Positions 55,518-63,543 of a stretch of DNA of 64,000 bases are shown piece after piece (within the stretch, counting starts at the first letter, position 1; every line of letters begins with the position of its first letter). The translations under genes and the position numbers were made by a program. A model generated the notes under the pieces. It had not been told where the DNA came from. It worked only from the letters and a program-made list of their open reading frames with translations, and made no database searches. Source of the stretch: Planotetraspora sp. A-T 1434 (GTDB lineage: Bacteria > Actinomycetota > Actinomycetes > Streptosporangiales > Streptosporangiaceae); the NCBI RefSeq assembly GCF_025420585.1, contig NZ_JAOEGB010000034.1, positions 1 to 64,000 on the forward strand, written 5' to 3'.

Positions 55518-57008
55518 ATGAACCGACGAACGGCTGTGGCGGTGCGGCGTGGCCTCGCCCTGTTCCTCCTGGCGCTGCTGGGGCAGGTCGTGGCCCTCGT
55601 GGCGCTGGTGGGCATCCTGCTCACCTTCCTCTTCGGCATGATCTTCCTCTTCCCGCCGGCGGTACGGCTCGCACGGGCGATGGCGGGACTCAACCGGCGC
55701 GTGGTCCGCGAGTGGTGCGGAGTCGACGTCGAAGAGCCCTACCTTCCGGCGCCCCCTCCGCCGGTGCCGCAGCGCGACGGCTGGTACCGGGAGGGCCGCT
55801 CGCTCTACAAGACGCCCCGGATCCCTGCCTTCAACCAGCGGCTGAGCTGGCTGATGAAGGATTCGGCGACCTGGCACGACCTCGCGTTCCTCGTGCCGGG
55901 CATGTGGGCGGGGGGTCTGATCGCCGGAGCGCCGCTGCTCCTGGTCGTCCTGGGCGTGGCGCAGCTCGTGGGAGGCACCGCCCTCGGCCTGGTCTGGGTG
56001 GCTCTGGCCGTGGCGAGCGCGCCCTGGTACGCCCCGTGGGCTCTGCGGTCCTACGGGCAGATCGCCCGGGCGCTGCTCGGCCCGACCGAGAAGGCCCGGC
56101 TGGCCCGCCGCGTGAGCACCCTGGCCCGGGCCCGCACCGAGGTCGTCGACTCGCAGGCCGCCGAGTTGCGCCGGATCGAGCGCGACCTGCACGACGGCGC
56201 CCAAGCGCGCCTGGTGGCGGTCGGCATGACGATCGGCGCGGCGGAGCAGCTCATGGAGTCGGACCCGGCCGCCGCGAAGGCGCTGCTCGCCAAGGCGAGG
56301 GACGCCTCCTCGGACGCGCTCCAGGAGATCCGCCGGCTCGTGCGCGGCATCCACCCGCCGGTGCTCGCCGAGCGCGGGCTCGGCGACGCCGTACGGGCCA
56401 TGGCCCTGGACAGCCCGCTGCGGACCCATGTCACCGTCGACCTGGCCGCGAGGCCCGACCCTCCCCTGGAGTCGGCTGCCTACTTCGCCGTCAGCGAACT
56501 GCTCACCAACGCCGTACGGCACGGCGGCGCGACCGAGGCGTGGATCGACCTCAGCCACCAGGGCACGGCCCTGCGGATCATGGTGTCCGACGACGGCCAG
56601 GGCGGCGCCGACCCGTCGCGGGGCACCGGCCTCCAGGGCATCGAGCGCAGGATCGCCGCCTTCGACGGCGTCCTGGCGCTGAGCAGCCCGGCCGGCGGCC
56701 CGACCACCGTCACGATCGAGCTGCCGCGTGCCTTCGAGGTCCGGCTGCCGCCGATTCCGAAGTGGCGGGCGATCACGATGGCCCTGTGCTGGGCCCTGTG
56801 CTGGATCCCGCTGATTCCTCAGGGATTTGTCACGATGGGCTTCAAGCTGGCCGGGGCGTCAGAGAAGGCCTGGTTCCTCGCGCTCTACCTGCCCGAGCCC
56901 TGGCAATGGCCCGTGATCGTCGGCATGATCGCCCTCGGGGCCACGATGCTCACCGTCGCCTCGGTCCTGACCGCGCAGCATCGGGAAGAGGGAGCCTCGT
57001 GCGAGTAG
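55518..57008 (+). CDS. Sensor histidine kinase (NarL-partner, HisKA_3)
   Basis: 496-residue membrane sensor. Helices occupy about 12-48 and 122-178, the phosphoacceptor is H225 (ERDLHDGAQARL), and the HATPase domain has SELLTNAVRHGG and SDDGQGG. Unusually two more hydrophobic segments (about 420-445 and 462-486) follow the ATPase domain at the C-terminus. The stop overlaps the response-regulator start by 10 nt. The signal is unknown. Confidence 0.93.
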   Translation: MNRRTAVAVRRGLALFLLALLGQVVALVALVGILLTFLFGMIFLFPPAVRLARAMAGLNRRVVREWCGVDVEEPYLPAPPPPVPQRDGWYREGRSLYKTPRIPAFNQRLSWLMKDSATWHDLAFLVPGMWAGGLIAGAPLLLVVLGVAQLVGGTALGLVWVALAVASAPWYAPWALRSYGQIARALLGPTEKARLARRVSTLARARTEVVDSQAAELRRIERDLHDGAQARLVAVGMTIGAAEQLMESDPAAAKALLAKARDASSDALQEIRRLVRGIHPPVLAERGLGDAVRAMALDSPLRTHVTVDLAARPDPPLESAAYFAVSELLTNAVRHGGATEAWIDLSHQGTALRIMVSDDGQGGADPSRGTGLQGIERRIAAFDGVLALSSPAGGPTTVTIELPRAFEVRLPPIPKWRAITMALCWALCWIPLIPQGFVTMGFKLAGASEKAWFLALYLPEPWQWPVIVGMIALGATMLTVASVLTAQHREEGASCE

Positions 57009-57646
57009 TGCTGGCCGAGGATCTGCACCTTCTCCGGGAGGGGCTCGTCCATCTGCTGCGCGCGCACGGCTGCGAGGTCGTCGCGGCGGTCGAGTCCGGC
57101 CCCGAGCTGCTCGACGCCCTGGTCAGGGAGCGCCCCGACGTCGCGGTCGTCGACGTACGGCTCCCGCCCACGTTCACCGACGAGGGCCTCCAAGCGTCGC
57201 TGGCCGCCAGGCGGCGGATCCCGGGACTGCCGATCCTGGTGCTCTCGCAGCACGTCGAGCAGCTCTACGCCAGGGAGTTGCTCGCCGACGGCACGGGCGG
57301 GATCGGCTACCTGCTGAAGGACCGGGTCTTCAACGGCGAGCAGTTCATCGACGCCGTCCGCCGCGTGGCCGCCGGCGGGACGGCGATGGACCCGGAGGTC
57401 ATCGCCAAGCTCCTGGTCAGCAACGCCCGCAACGAGCCCGTGGGCCGCCTCACCCCGCGCGAGCGCGAGGTGCTCGAACTCATGGCGGAGGGCCGGTCCA
57501 ACACCGCGATCGGCCAGCGGCTGTATCTCAGCGACAGCGCGGTCGGCAAGCACACGGCGAGCATCTTCGCCAAGCTGGGTCTCGCCCCCTCGGATGACGA
57601 CAACCGCCGCGTGCTGGCCGTGCTGGCCTTTCTCAACGGCAGGTAG
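56999..57646 (+). CDS. LuxR/NarL-type response regulator
   Basis: 215 residues. Receiver domain with AED near residue 7 and phosphoacceptor D52 (VVDVRLPP), followed by a GerE DNA-binding domain (LTPREREVLELMAEGRSNTA to KHTASIFAKLGL). GTG 56999 overlaps the kinase stop; its partner is the kinase. The paired ABC exporter target, if any, seems to have been lost nearby. Confidence 0.95.
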   Translation: MRVVLAEDLHLLREGLVHLLRAHGCEVVAAVESGPELLDALVRERPDVAVVDVRLPPTFTDEGLQASLAARRRIPGLPILVLSQHVEQLYARELLADGTGGIGYLLKDRVFNGEQFIDAVRRVAAGGTAMDPEVIAKLLVSNARNEPVGRLTPREREVLELMAEGRSNTAIGQRLYLSDSAVGKHTASIFAKLGLAPSDDDNRRVLAVLAFLNGR

Positions 57647-57759
57647 CGCCCTTCGGTGACACACTGAGACCGATCGGGACGGCCGATTCTGTCGGTCCGA
57701 GGAGCTACCTTTCGAGCACAGTACGGCTTGCGCAGGGCGGCAAGAGTCAGGGGGTCAGG

Positions 57760-58851
57760 GTGAAGTTCCAGGTGAACCGCGATGTTCTCGCCGACGCGGT
57801 GGCGTGGACGGCCCGCGTGCTACCGGGGCGACCGGCCGTCCCCGTGCTCGCGGGCCTGCTGCTGGAGGCGGGCGACGATCTGCGCGTCTCCGCGTTCGAC
57901 TACGACGTTTCGGCGCGGGCCGAGGTCGAGGCCGACGTGGCGGAGCCCGGCCGCGTGCTGATCCCGGGCAGGGTGCTCGCCGAGATCACTCGCAGCCTGC
58001 CCAGCCGGCCGGTCGAGATCGTCAGGAGCGGTTCGGAGGCCGTCCTGACGTGCGGCAGTGCCGAGTTCGGGCTGCTCACGATGCCGGATGAGGACTTCCC
58101 GGCCATGCCGGCCATGCCGCCCAGGATCGGCGCGGTGGGCGGGGGCGTCTTCGCCACCGCCGTCGGCCAGGTCGCGACGGCCGCGAGCCGGGACGACACG
58201 CTTCCGATGCTGACCGGCGTCCGCATCGACATCGACGGCGTCCAGGCCTCGATGGCCGCCACGGACCGCTACCGGATCGCCGCCAGGGACTTCCTCTGGC
58301 ACCCGGAGCGGCAGGACGAGCGGCGCGCCGCGATGGTGCCCGCCCGGGTGCTGGTCGAGGTGGCGCGCTCGCTGCGCGGCGGCGAGGTCGCGATCGGCCT
58401 CGGCGACAACGTGGCGGGTTTCGAGAGCCAGGGGCGGATCACCACGGTGCGGCTCCTGGACGACCAGTTCATCGACTACCGGTCACGGCTTTCCGAGGAT
58501 TGGGGCATCCACGCCGACCTGGAGGTCGCCCCCTTCGTCGAGGCCATCAAGCGGGTCACGCTGGTCGCCGAGCGGAACACGGCCGTCCGGCTCACGTTCT
58601 CGCAGGGCCAGGTGCTGATCCAGGCCGGAGGCGGCGAGATCGGCCGCGGAGCCGAGGTCATCGAGGCGGAGCTAGACGGCGACGACATCCAGATCGCCTT
58701 CCAGCCCCACTTCCTGCTCGACGGCCTGGCCGGCGTGGAGACCGAGCGGGTCCGTCTCAACATGGACTCGCCCACCCGTCCCGCGTTGATCGCCAATGAG
58801 GGAGACGACCCCGACTTCCGCTATCTCGTCATGTCCCTCCGCCTCGCCTGA
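57760..58851 (+). CDS. Second sliding clamp homologue (DnaN2)
   Basis: 363-residue paralogue of DnaN that keeps the three-domain layout (MKFQVNRDVLADAVAWTARV at the start). The C-terminal client-pocket motif is MSLRLA instead of MPIRL, changing the conserved proline to serine. Stretches such as DDTLPMLTGVR-DI and EAIKRVTLVAERNT-VRL remain near identical to DnaN1. ATG/GTG ambiguity: the start is GTG 57760 with GGGTCAGGG upstream. Function unproven: spare clamp, specialised for repair or stress, or decaying duplicate. It faces a FadR gene across 15 bp. Confidence 0.85.
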   Translation: MKFQVNRDVLADAVAWTARVLPGRPAVPVLAGLLLEAGDDLRVSAFDYDVSARAEVEADVAEPGRVLIPGRVLAEITRSLPSRPVEIVRSGSEAVLTCGSAEFGLLTMPDEDFPAMPAMPPRIGAVGGGVFATAVGQVATAASRDDTLPMLTGVRIDIDGVQASMAATDRYRIAARDFLWHPERQDERRAAMVPARVLVEVARSLRGGEVAIGLGDNVAGFESQGRITTVRLLDDQFIDYRSRLSEDWGIHADLEVAPFVEAIKRVTLVAERNTAVRLTFSQGQVLIQAGGGEIGRGAEVIEAELDGDDIQIAFQPHFLLDGLAGVETERVRLNMDSPTRPALIANEGDDPDFRYLVMSLRLA

Positions 58852-58873
58852 CGACGGGGAAGCCCGTCAGGCG
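58845..58873. terminator. Bidirectional hairpin between dnaN2 and the FadR gene
   Basis: CGCCTGACG (58845-58853) and its exact inverse (58865-58873) overlap both convergent stop codons. Loop 11 nt. Confidence 0.65.
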
Positions 58874-59556
58874 GTGAGGTCCTGCGATTCGGTCAGGGCG
58901 ATGAGGATGTGCTCCATGCACGCGTGGCCCGCCCGCTCGGCCGCGGCCGCGTCTCCTGCCGCGATGGCCCGCACGATGGCGTCGTGGGGGATGTAGTTCT
59001 GCTCCATTGAGCCGCCCGCGGCCGCGATGCTCGCGCGCAGAGCCGCGGAGAAGTCGCGGTAGAGGTCGATGAGCACGTTGTTGTGCGTGGCCTCGACGAC
59101 GGCGACGTGGAACGCCAGGTCCGACTCGACGAACCCGTCGGGGTCGCCGTTCGCCCAGGCCTTCTCCCGCGCGGCCAGCGCCGCCTCGATCGTGGCGATG
59201 TCGCCGCTGGTCCGCCTGGTCGCGGCGAGCCTGGCCGCCTCGACCTCCAGCGCGCGGCGCACCTCGAGGATCTCCAGTTGCTCGGCCGCTCGCAGCCGCC
59301 GCGCCATGGCACCGGAAAGCTCGCTCGTGGCGCGGACATACGTCCCGTCGCCCTGGCGGCACTCCAGCAGGCCGGCGTGGGTCAGTGCGCGCACGGCCTC
59401 GCGGACCGTGTTGCGCCCAACTCCGAGGTGCTCGGCGAGCACGGTCTCAGTGGGAATCTTGGCATGCATCTGCCAGGAACCAGAGGTGATCTGCTCCTTG
59501 AGCTGATCGATCACCTGGTCCACAAGAGACGCCCGCTGGGCCGTCCGCAGACTCAC
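58867..59556 (-). CDS. FadR/GntR-family transcriptional regulator
   Basis: 229 residues: an N-terminal winged helix (PTETVLAEHLGVGRNTVREA) and a C-terminal FCD effector domain (about 80-220, DLAFHVAVVEATHNN). Effector unknown. ATG/GTG at 59556; GGAGG lies upstream. A set of AGTCAT half-sites 20 bp upstream may be its operator. It converges on dnaN2. Confidence 0.9.
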   Translation of the reverse strand: MSLRTAQRASLVDQVIDQLKEQITSGSWQMHAKIPTETVLAEHLGVGRNTVREAVRALTHAGLLECRQGDGTYVRATSELSGAMARRLRAAEQLEILEVRRALEVEAARLAATRRTSGDIATIEAALAAREKAWANGDPDGFVESDLAFHVAVVEATHNNVLIDLYRDFSAALRASIAAAGGSMEQNYIPHDAIVRAIAAGDAAAAERAGHACMEHILIALTESQDLTA

Positions 59557-59577
59557 AGTCCGCCTCCTCCGGGGAAA

Positions 59578-59604
59578 CCAGTCATCCTATGACTGAATGA
59601 CTGG
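59578..59604. promoter_or_regulatory. Predicted FadR operator with three ATGACT half-sites
   Basis: CCAGTCAT (59578-59585) has its inverse ATGACTGG at 59597-59604, and an additional ATGACT (59589-59594) forms AGTCAT-CCT-ATGACT with the first. It lies 22 nt upstream of the FadR start. Confidence 0.6.
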
Positions 59605-59655
59605 TCGACCCTAATTATTCCAGAGCCGCCAGAACAAGTCCGGAGCTCCAGGAGG

Positions 59656-60984
59656 CTAACGGGTGAGCACCGCCGAGGCGGTTGAGCCCGGTATGTTCAC
59701 ATGGATCCCGACGGCTTCTAGGGCCCTACGATATGCCCCCGCCTGTTGATCAATGGAACCGGCCTGACCCCAGAGGTCACCGAGCATCCGCCAGGCCCGC
59801 GCGCTCTCGCGGTCCGGCGCCGCCGGGTTGCTCTCCAGCAGCTCCTGCGCGCGCCGCAGAGAGGGCGTGGCGTCTTCGGAGCGTGCCAAAGCGACCTCGG
59901 CGAGCACCAGGTGCGCGGTGGCGGCAGTCGTCCCGCGGACGCTCACCAGCAGATCCAGTGCCTGATCGGCCAGATTCACCGCGGATTCCGTATCACCGGA
60001 GCGGAGCCGTACATGAGACAGCACGACGAGGCTCCTCGCGTGCTCCAGCGCCTCGGCGGGGAAGGCCGCGAAAACCCCGGTCGCAGACGTGGCGAGCTCG
60101 TTGGCTCGGTCCAAATCGGCGTCCTCGGGATTCGCAGTGGTGATCCGGGCCCAGCGCATCGCGATCCGCGCGTAGCGCACGGCCATCCTGGCGGACCGGC
60201 CGGCGGCCAGGGCGTCGTCCGCGAGCTGCACGGCGAGCGCGGAGTCCTCCCCTTCGGCGGCGGTCACGCTGGCCTGCCACAGGGCGAGCACCTCGGAGCT
60301 GCGGTCGCAGGCCTCCAGCACACCGGCCTCCGACAGCACCCGCTCGACGTACGGCAGGCCCGTCTCGGTCTCCACCAGCGCCAGCGCCAGCTCCACGGCG
60401 AGCTCGCCCTGGACGAACCCGAGCCGGTCGACCTGGAGCAGCGCGTGGGCGCCGAGGTCGCGGGCTCTCAGCATGTCGCCCGCCCGCTGGTAGCAGCGGC
60501 ACAGCGCCACGGTGAGCGGGAGGTCGGCGAGACGCTCGGGGTGCGCGGCGGCCTCACGGCGCAGCCGCTCGTACGCCTCGACCGCGCGGCCGATCTGGCC
60601 CTGGGCCTCCAGCGCGCGCGCCCGGCCGAGCCGCGCGTGCGCGGCCAGCATGGCGTTGTCCTCGCCCGCCGCCTTGACGATGTCCCCGAAGCGGTCGCCC
60701 GCCACGGCGGGATCGCCGTGATACAGCTCGAGCTCGGCGTGACGCAGGCCGAGCTCGGTGTCGATTCGCTGCCGAGGTTCTATCCCGTGAAGCAGGAACT
60801 CGGTGGTGCAACCGAGCCGCTCGGCGAGGAGCCGAGCGACGACGGGCGTGGGGGTCCGCTTGCCGGACTCGATGAGCGAGACGTAACTGTCTGACAGGTC
60901 GGGTCCGGCCAGTTGGGCCTGGGACATACGCCTGCTCAACCGCAATCCGCGGACGCGGTCACCGATGGTTCCCTGACTCGGCAT
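59656..60984 (-). CDS. XRE-family HTH and TPR-repeat regulator
   Basis: 442 residues. The N-terminal HTH_3 domain (about 6-65; RRMSQAQLAGPDLSDSYVSL) is followed by an all-helical TPR-like region to the end. This architecture resembles peptide-responsive regulators, though no peptide gene is seen. ATG 60984 has a weak upstream site (GAG). Target unknown; the 134-bp upstream gap (60985-61118) shows nothing clear. Confidence 0.85.
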   Translation of the reverse strand: MPSQGTIGDRVRGLRLSRRMSQAQLAGPDLSDSYVSLIESGKRTPTPVVARLLAERLGCTTEFLLHGIEPRQRIDTELGLRHAELELYHGDPAVAGDRFGDIVKAAGEDNAMLAAHARLGRARALEAQGQIGRAVEAYERLRREAAAHPERLADLPLTVALCRCYQRAGDMLRARDLGAHALLQVDRLGFVQGELAVELALALVETETGLPYVERVLSEAGVLEACDRSSEVLALWQASVTAAEGEDSALAVQLADDALAAGRSARMAVRYARIAMRWARITTANPEDADLDRANELATSATGVFAAFPAEALEHARSLVVLSHVRLRSGDTESAVNLADQALDLLVSVRGTTAATAHLVLAEVALARSEDATPSLRRAQELLESNPAAPDRESARAWRMLGDLWGQAGSIDQQAGAYRRALEAVGIHVNIPGSTASAVLTR

Positions 60985-61118
60985 CTGATCTCTCAGGGCG
61001 GGGGATGGTCAATGGTCTCGCCATAATGGCACGAAGCGACCGAATCGTGTAACCCTCCGTCAAGAATCACGACGGTGAAGGTTCGATCACGAGACAGCAC
61101 TTCAGGGTGGACGACCAG

Positions 61119-61646
61119 CTAGTCGTCGTCGTCCTTGCTGGGGAAGATCATCTGGCAGACCTCGAGGTACAAGGTCTCGGGGTAGGGGATGTAAGGAACG
61201 GACCGCAATGCCTGGTCCTGACCGGCCGACTCCAGGACGAACTCGCCGTAGCCGACCAGGCGGCCGAGGAGCGAGCGCTGGAAGCTCATGTCGGTGACCT
61301 TGCCCAGGGGCATCATCGCGACCTTGCGCGTGACGAGGCCGGTGGTGAGAAGCATGCGCTGGGAGGTGACGACGAAGTAGTCGACCGACCACTCCGCTAC
61401 CTTCCAGACGAAGCGGATGAGAAGCAGCAGCCAGGCCCACCAGATGATGACGAGGGCCTGGCTTCCGCCGCTGCCGCTCAGCCACTTGCTGAGCACGCCG
61501 GCGAGGATCAGCCCGCCGAAGATCTCTGCGACGGGCCGGAGAAGCACGGCGGGATGACGCCGGACCATGATGACTTGGTGTTCGTGGGGGAGGAGGTAAC
61601 GGTTGACCGACGACGGGGCGGAGTCCCCGTGGGTCACAAGTCTCAT
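61119..61646 (-). CDS. PH-domain membrane protein (YdbS-like)
   Basis: 175 residues with two helices (VAEIFGGLILAGVLSKWL, ALVIIWWAWLLLLIRFVW) and a bacterial PH (bPH2) domain after them (DYFVVTSQRMLLTTGLVTRK and SLLGRLVGYGEFVLESAG). The C-terminus is acidic (KDDDD). It lies 12 nt after a 52-aa gene, probably in one operon. Function unknown. Confidence 0.85.
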   Translation of the reverse strand: MRLVTHGDSAPSSVNRYLLPHEHQVIMVRRHPAVLLRPVAEIFGGLILAGVLSKWLSGSGGSQALVIIWWAWLLLLIRFVWKVAEWSVDYFVVTSQRMLLTTGLVTRKVAMMPLGKVTDMSFQRSLLGRLVGYGEFVLESAGQDQALRSVPYIPYPETLYLEVCQMIFPSKDDDD

Positions 61647-61658
61647 GTCAGCTTGGCC

Positions 61659-61817
61659 TCATGTCAGTGTGGCGAAGAATTGGGCCATCGAGTTGGCCGC
61701 GCTCATCATTCCGTCGAACGCGCCGTGCACGGTCTGCGCGGCGTCCTCTGGCCGCCGCACCAGATAGAAGGCCGCCATCCCTATGGCACCCCACTTGAGA
61801 ATCTTCTTGACCTGCAT
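61659..61817 (-). CDS. Small protein of unknown function (52 aa)
   Basis: Reads MQVKKILKWGAIGMAAFYLV then RRPEDAAQTVHGAFDGMMSA to FFATLT. A short hydrophobic segment lies near residues 9-19. ATG 61817 is preceded by GGGAGTGG. The stop is 12 nt before the PH-domain gene, an operon-like spacing that supports coding. The small size means a chance ORF cannot be fully excluded. Confidence 0.66.
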   Translation of the reverse strand: MQVKKILKWGAIGMAAFYLVRRPEDAAQTVHGAFDGMMSAANSMAQFFATLT

Positions 61818-61912
61818 GCCGTTACCACTCCCATGACTTATAGATTACCCAGGCGCCTAGTTCGGTAAAGCGGCAAAATCCAAACATCGCGCCATGTCGA
61901 CAAGGAGCGCCG

Positions 61913-62146
61913 TCATCCCCGCTCCGCCGCGGCGACCGCCAGGACCTGGAGGTGCTTGCGGGCGATGCGTTCCACCAGCGCGGGAGAGGCATGGCCGGTC
62001 ACTTCGACCGCGCCGTGATGCGCGGCCTGGACACAGCGGGTGACGGTGGCGGCGGGGTGGACCCCGGCGAACTCGTCCCTGAGCATCGCCTCGAGCTGCT
62101 CGTGCTGCTCACCCTCATAGTGCTCACTGTCCGGAAGCTGACTCAT
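61913..62146 (-). CDS. Small helical protein (77 aa), unknown function
   Basis: 77 residues, acidic and all-helical by appearance, beginning MSQLPDSEHYEGEQHEQLEA. The LVERIARKHLQVLAVA end resembles three-helix-bundle dimerisation proteins of actinobacteria, without certain assignment. ATG 62146 has an upstream GGGAGAG-like site. The gap to upp (62147-62258) is 112 bp with no clear element. Confidence 0.66.
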   Translation of the reverse strand: MSQLPDSEHYEGEQHEQLEAMLRDEFAGVHPAATVTRCVQAAHHGAVEVTGHASPALVERIARKHLQVLAVAAAERG

Positions 62147-62258
62147 GGCTCTCCCTGGTGGCGCGCCCGCCCGCGCGAACGCGAAGAGACGTCGTCATCA
62201 CTCTCCGTACCCGGAAGAGTGCGCAATGTAACTATGGCGCGGGAGAGGCGCGGGTGAG

Positions 62259-62897
62259 TCAGACCACGCCGTAGAGGCGGTCTCCGGCGTCGCCGAGGCC
62301 CGGCACGATGTAGCCCCGCTCGTTGAGCCGCTCGTCGAGGGCGGCGGTCACCACGCGGATGGGCTTTCCGCTGCCCTGGAAGACCTCGTCCATGTGGGAG
62401 ATTCCCTCGGGCGCGGCCAGCAGGCAGATCGCGGTGACGTCCTCGGCGCCGCGGTCGAAGAGGAAGTGGATCGCCGCGGCGAGCGTGCCACCCGTGGCGA
62501 GCATGGGGTCGAGCACGTAGCACTGCCGCCCTGACAGGTCCTCGGGTAGCCGGGTGGCGTAGGTCTGGGCCTTGAGCGTGGACTCGTCACGGATCATGCC
62601 GAGGAAGCCGACCTCGGCCGTCGGAAGGAGACGGGTCATGCCGTCGAGCATGCCCAGCCCGGCGCGCAGGATCGGCACGACGATCGGCGCCGGGCGGGCC
62701 AGCCGTACGCCGTGGGCCGGAGCGAGCGGCGTGTCGATCGTCACGTCCGTGACGCGGACGTCACGGGTGGCCTCGTAGGCGAGGAGCGTGACCAGCTCGT
62801 CGGCGAGGCGCCGGAACGTCGGAGAGTCGGTCCGCACATCGCGAAGCGCGGTCAGCTTGTGGGCGACGAGCGGGTGGTCGACGACGAGCGTTTCCAT
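62259..62897 (-). CDS. upp: Uracil phosphoribosyltransferase
   Basis: Salvages uracil to UMP using PRPP. The PRPP-binding motif is [14 protein letters not shown] near residue 130, and [22 protein letters not shown] and [12 protein letters not shown] are family landmarks. 212 residues from ATG 62897; the frame extends to 62957 without support. GGAAGG lies 12 nt upstream. Its neighbour is the deaminase-associated gene pair. Confidence 0.96.
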   Translation of the reverse strand: METLVVDHPLVAHKLTALRDVRTDSPTFRRLADELVTLLAYEATRDVRVTDVTIDTPLAPAHGVRLARPAPIVVPILRAGLGMLDGMTRLLPTAEVGFLGMIRDESTLKAQTYATRLPEDLSGRQCYVLDPMLATGGTLAAAIHFLFDRGAEDVTAICLLAAPEGISHMDEVFQGSGKPIRVVTAALDERLNERGYIVPGLGDAGDRLYGVV

Positions 62898-63038
62898 GGC
62901 TACAGAAGTTACCTTCCCCTGGAAGGAGCATCGACGCCGCCTGACTGTTTTGATCACAATTTGGGCCGAGCGCCGTACGGTGGGAGTCCGAGTCTGGGAC
63001 CATTACATGACGTGAGGACCGTGCCGGTGGGGATGACG

Positions 63039-63527
63039 ATGACAGACGTAGACGCGCTTGACTTCGCCATCGTGGTCTATCGCGAGGACGACCAGTGGGA
63101 GGCCGAGATGCTTCCCATGGCGCTCACCTCGGACCTGCGTGGGCTCCTCCACGCCCTCCGTCAGACGCCGAGCATGGGCGCGACGATTGGCCTGGTCGCC
63201 GTGGGGGATGACTTCTTTGTGGCATTGCGGGTTTTCGGTGAACGAGTAAGCGTTTTCCTCTCCGACATCACCGCTTCCTGGGACTGGCCGCTGGCGCAGC
63301 AGGTCCTCGAATACCTCGACGTGCCCATTCCCGAAGAGGAGGAGCTCGACAGCGTGCTCCCCGCCGGGGACCTGTCGATCTTCGCCGACCTCGGCCTCGA
63401 CGAGATGGAGCTCGGAGCCCTCTCCGGGGATCTCGACCTGCTTCCGGACGAGGTGCTCTCCAGCATCGCCGCGCGGCTGGGCTTCTCCCAGCCGTTCGAG
63501 CGCGCCGTCGACGCCGCCATCGGCTGA
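63039..63527 (+). CDS. tRNA adenosine deaminase-associated protein 1
   Basis: 162 residues, acidic. The family is found next to tadA (tRNA adenosine deaminase) in actinobacteria (Rv3753c-like). Landmarks are VFLSD near residue 75 and the final LLPDEVLSSIAARLGF. ATG 63039 has GGTGGGG 6 nt upstream; ATG 63033 and GTG 63021 are alternatives. Tandem with the next gene; tadA itself is expected just past the window end. Confidence 0.8.
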   Translation: MTDVDALDFAIVVYREDDQWEAEMLPMALTSDLRGLLHALRQTPSMGATIGLVAVGDDFFVALRVFGERVSVFLSDITASWDWPLAQQVLEYLDVPIPEEEELDSVLPAGDLSIFADLGLDEMELGALSGDLDLLPDEVLSSIAARLGFSQPFERAVDAAIG

Positions 63528-63543
63528 CCACGGGAGAACGGCC

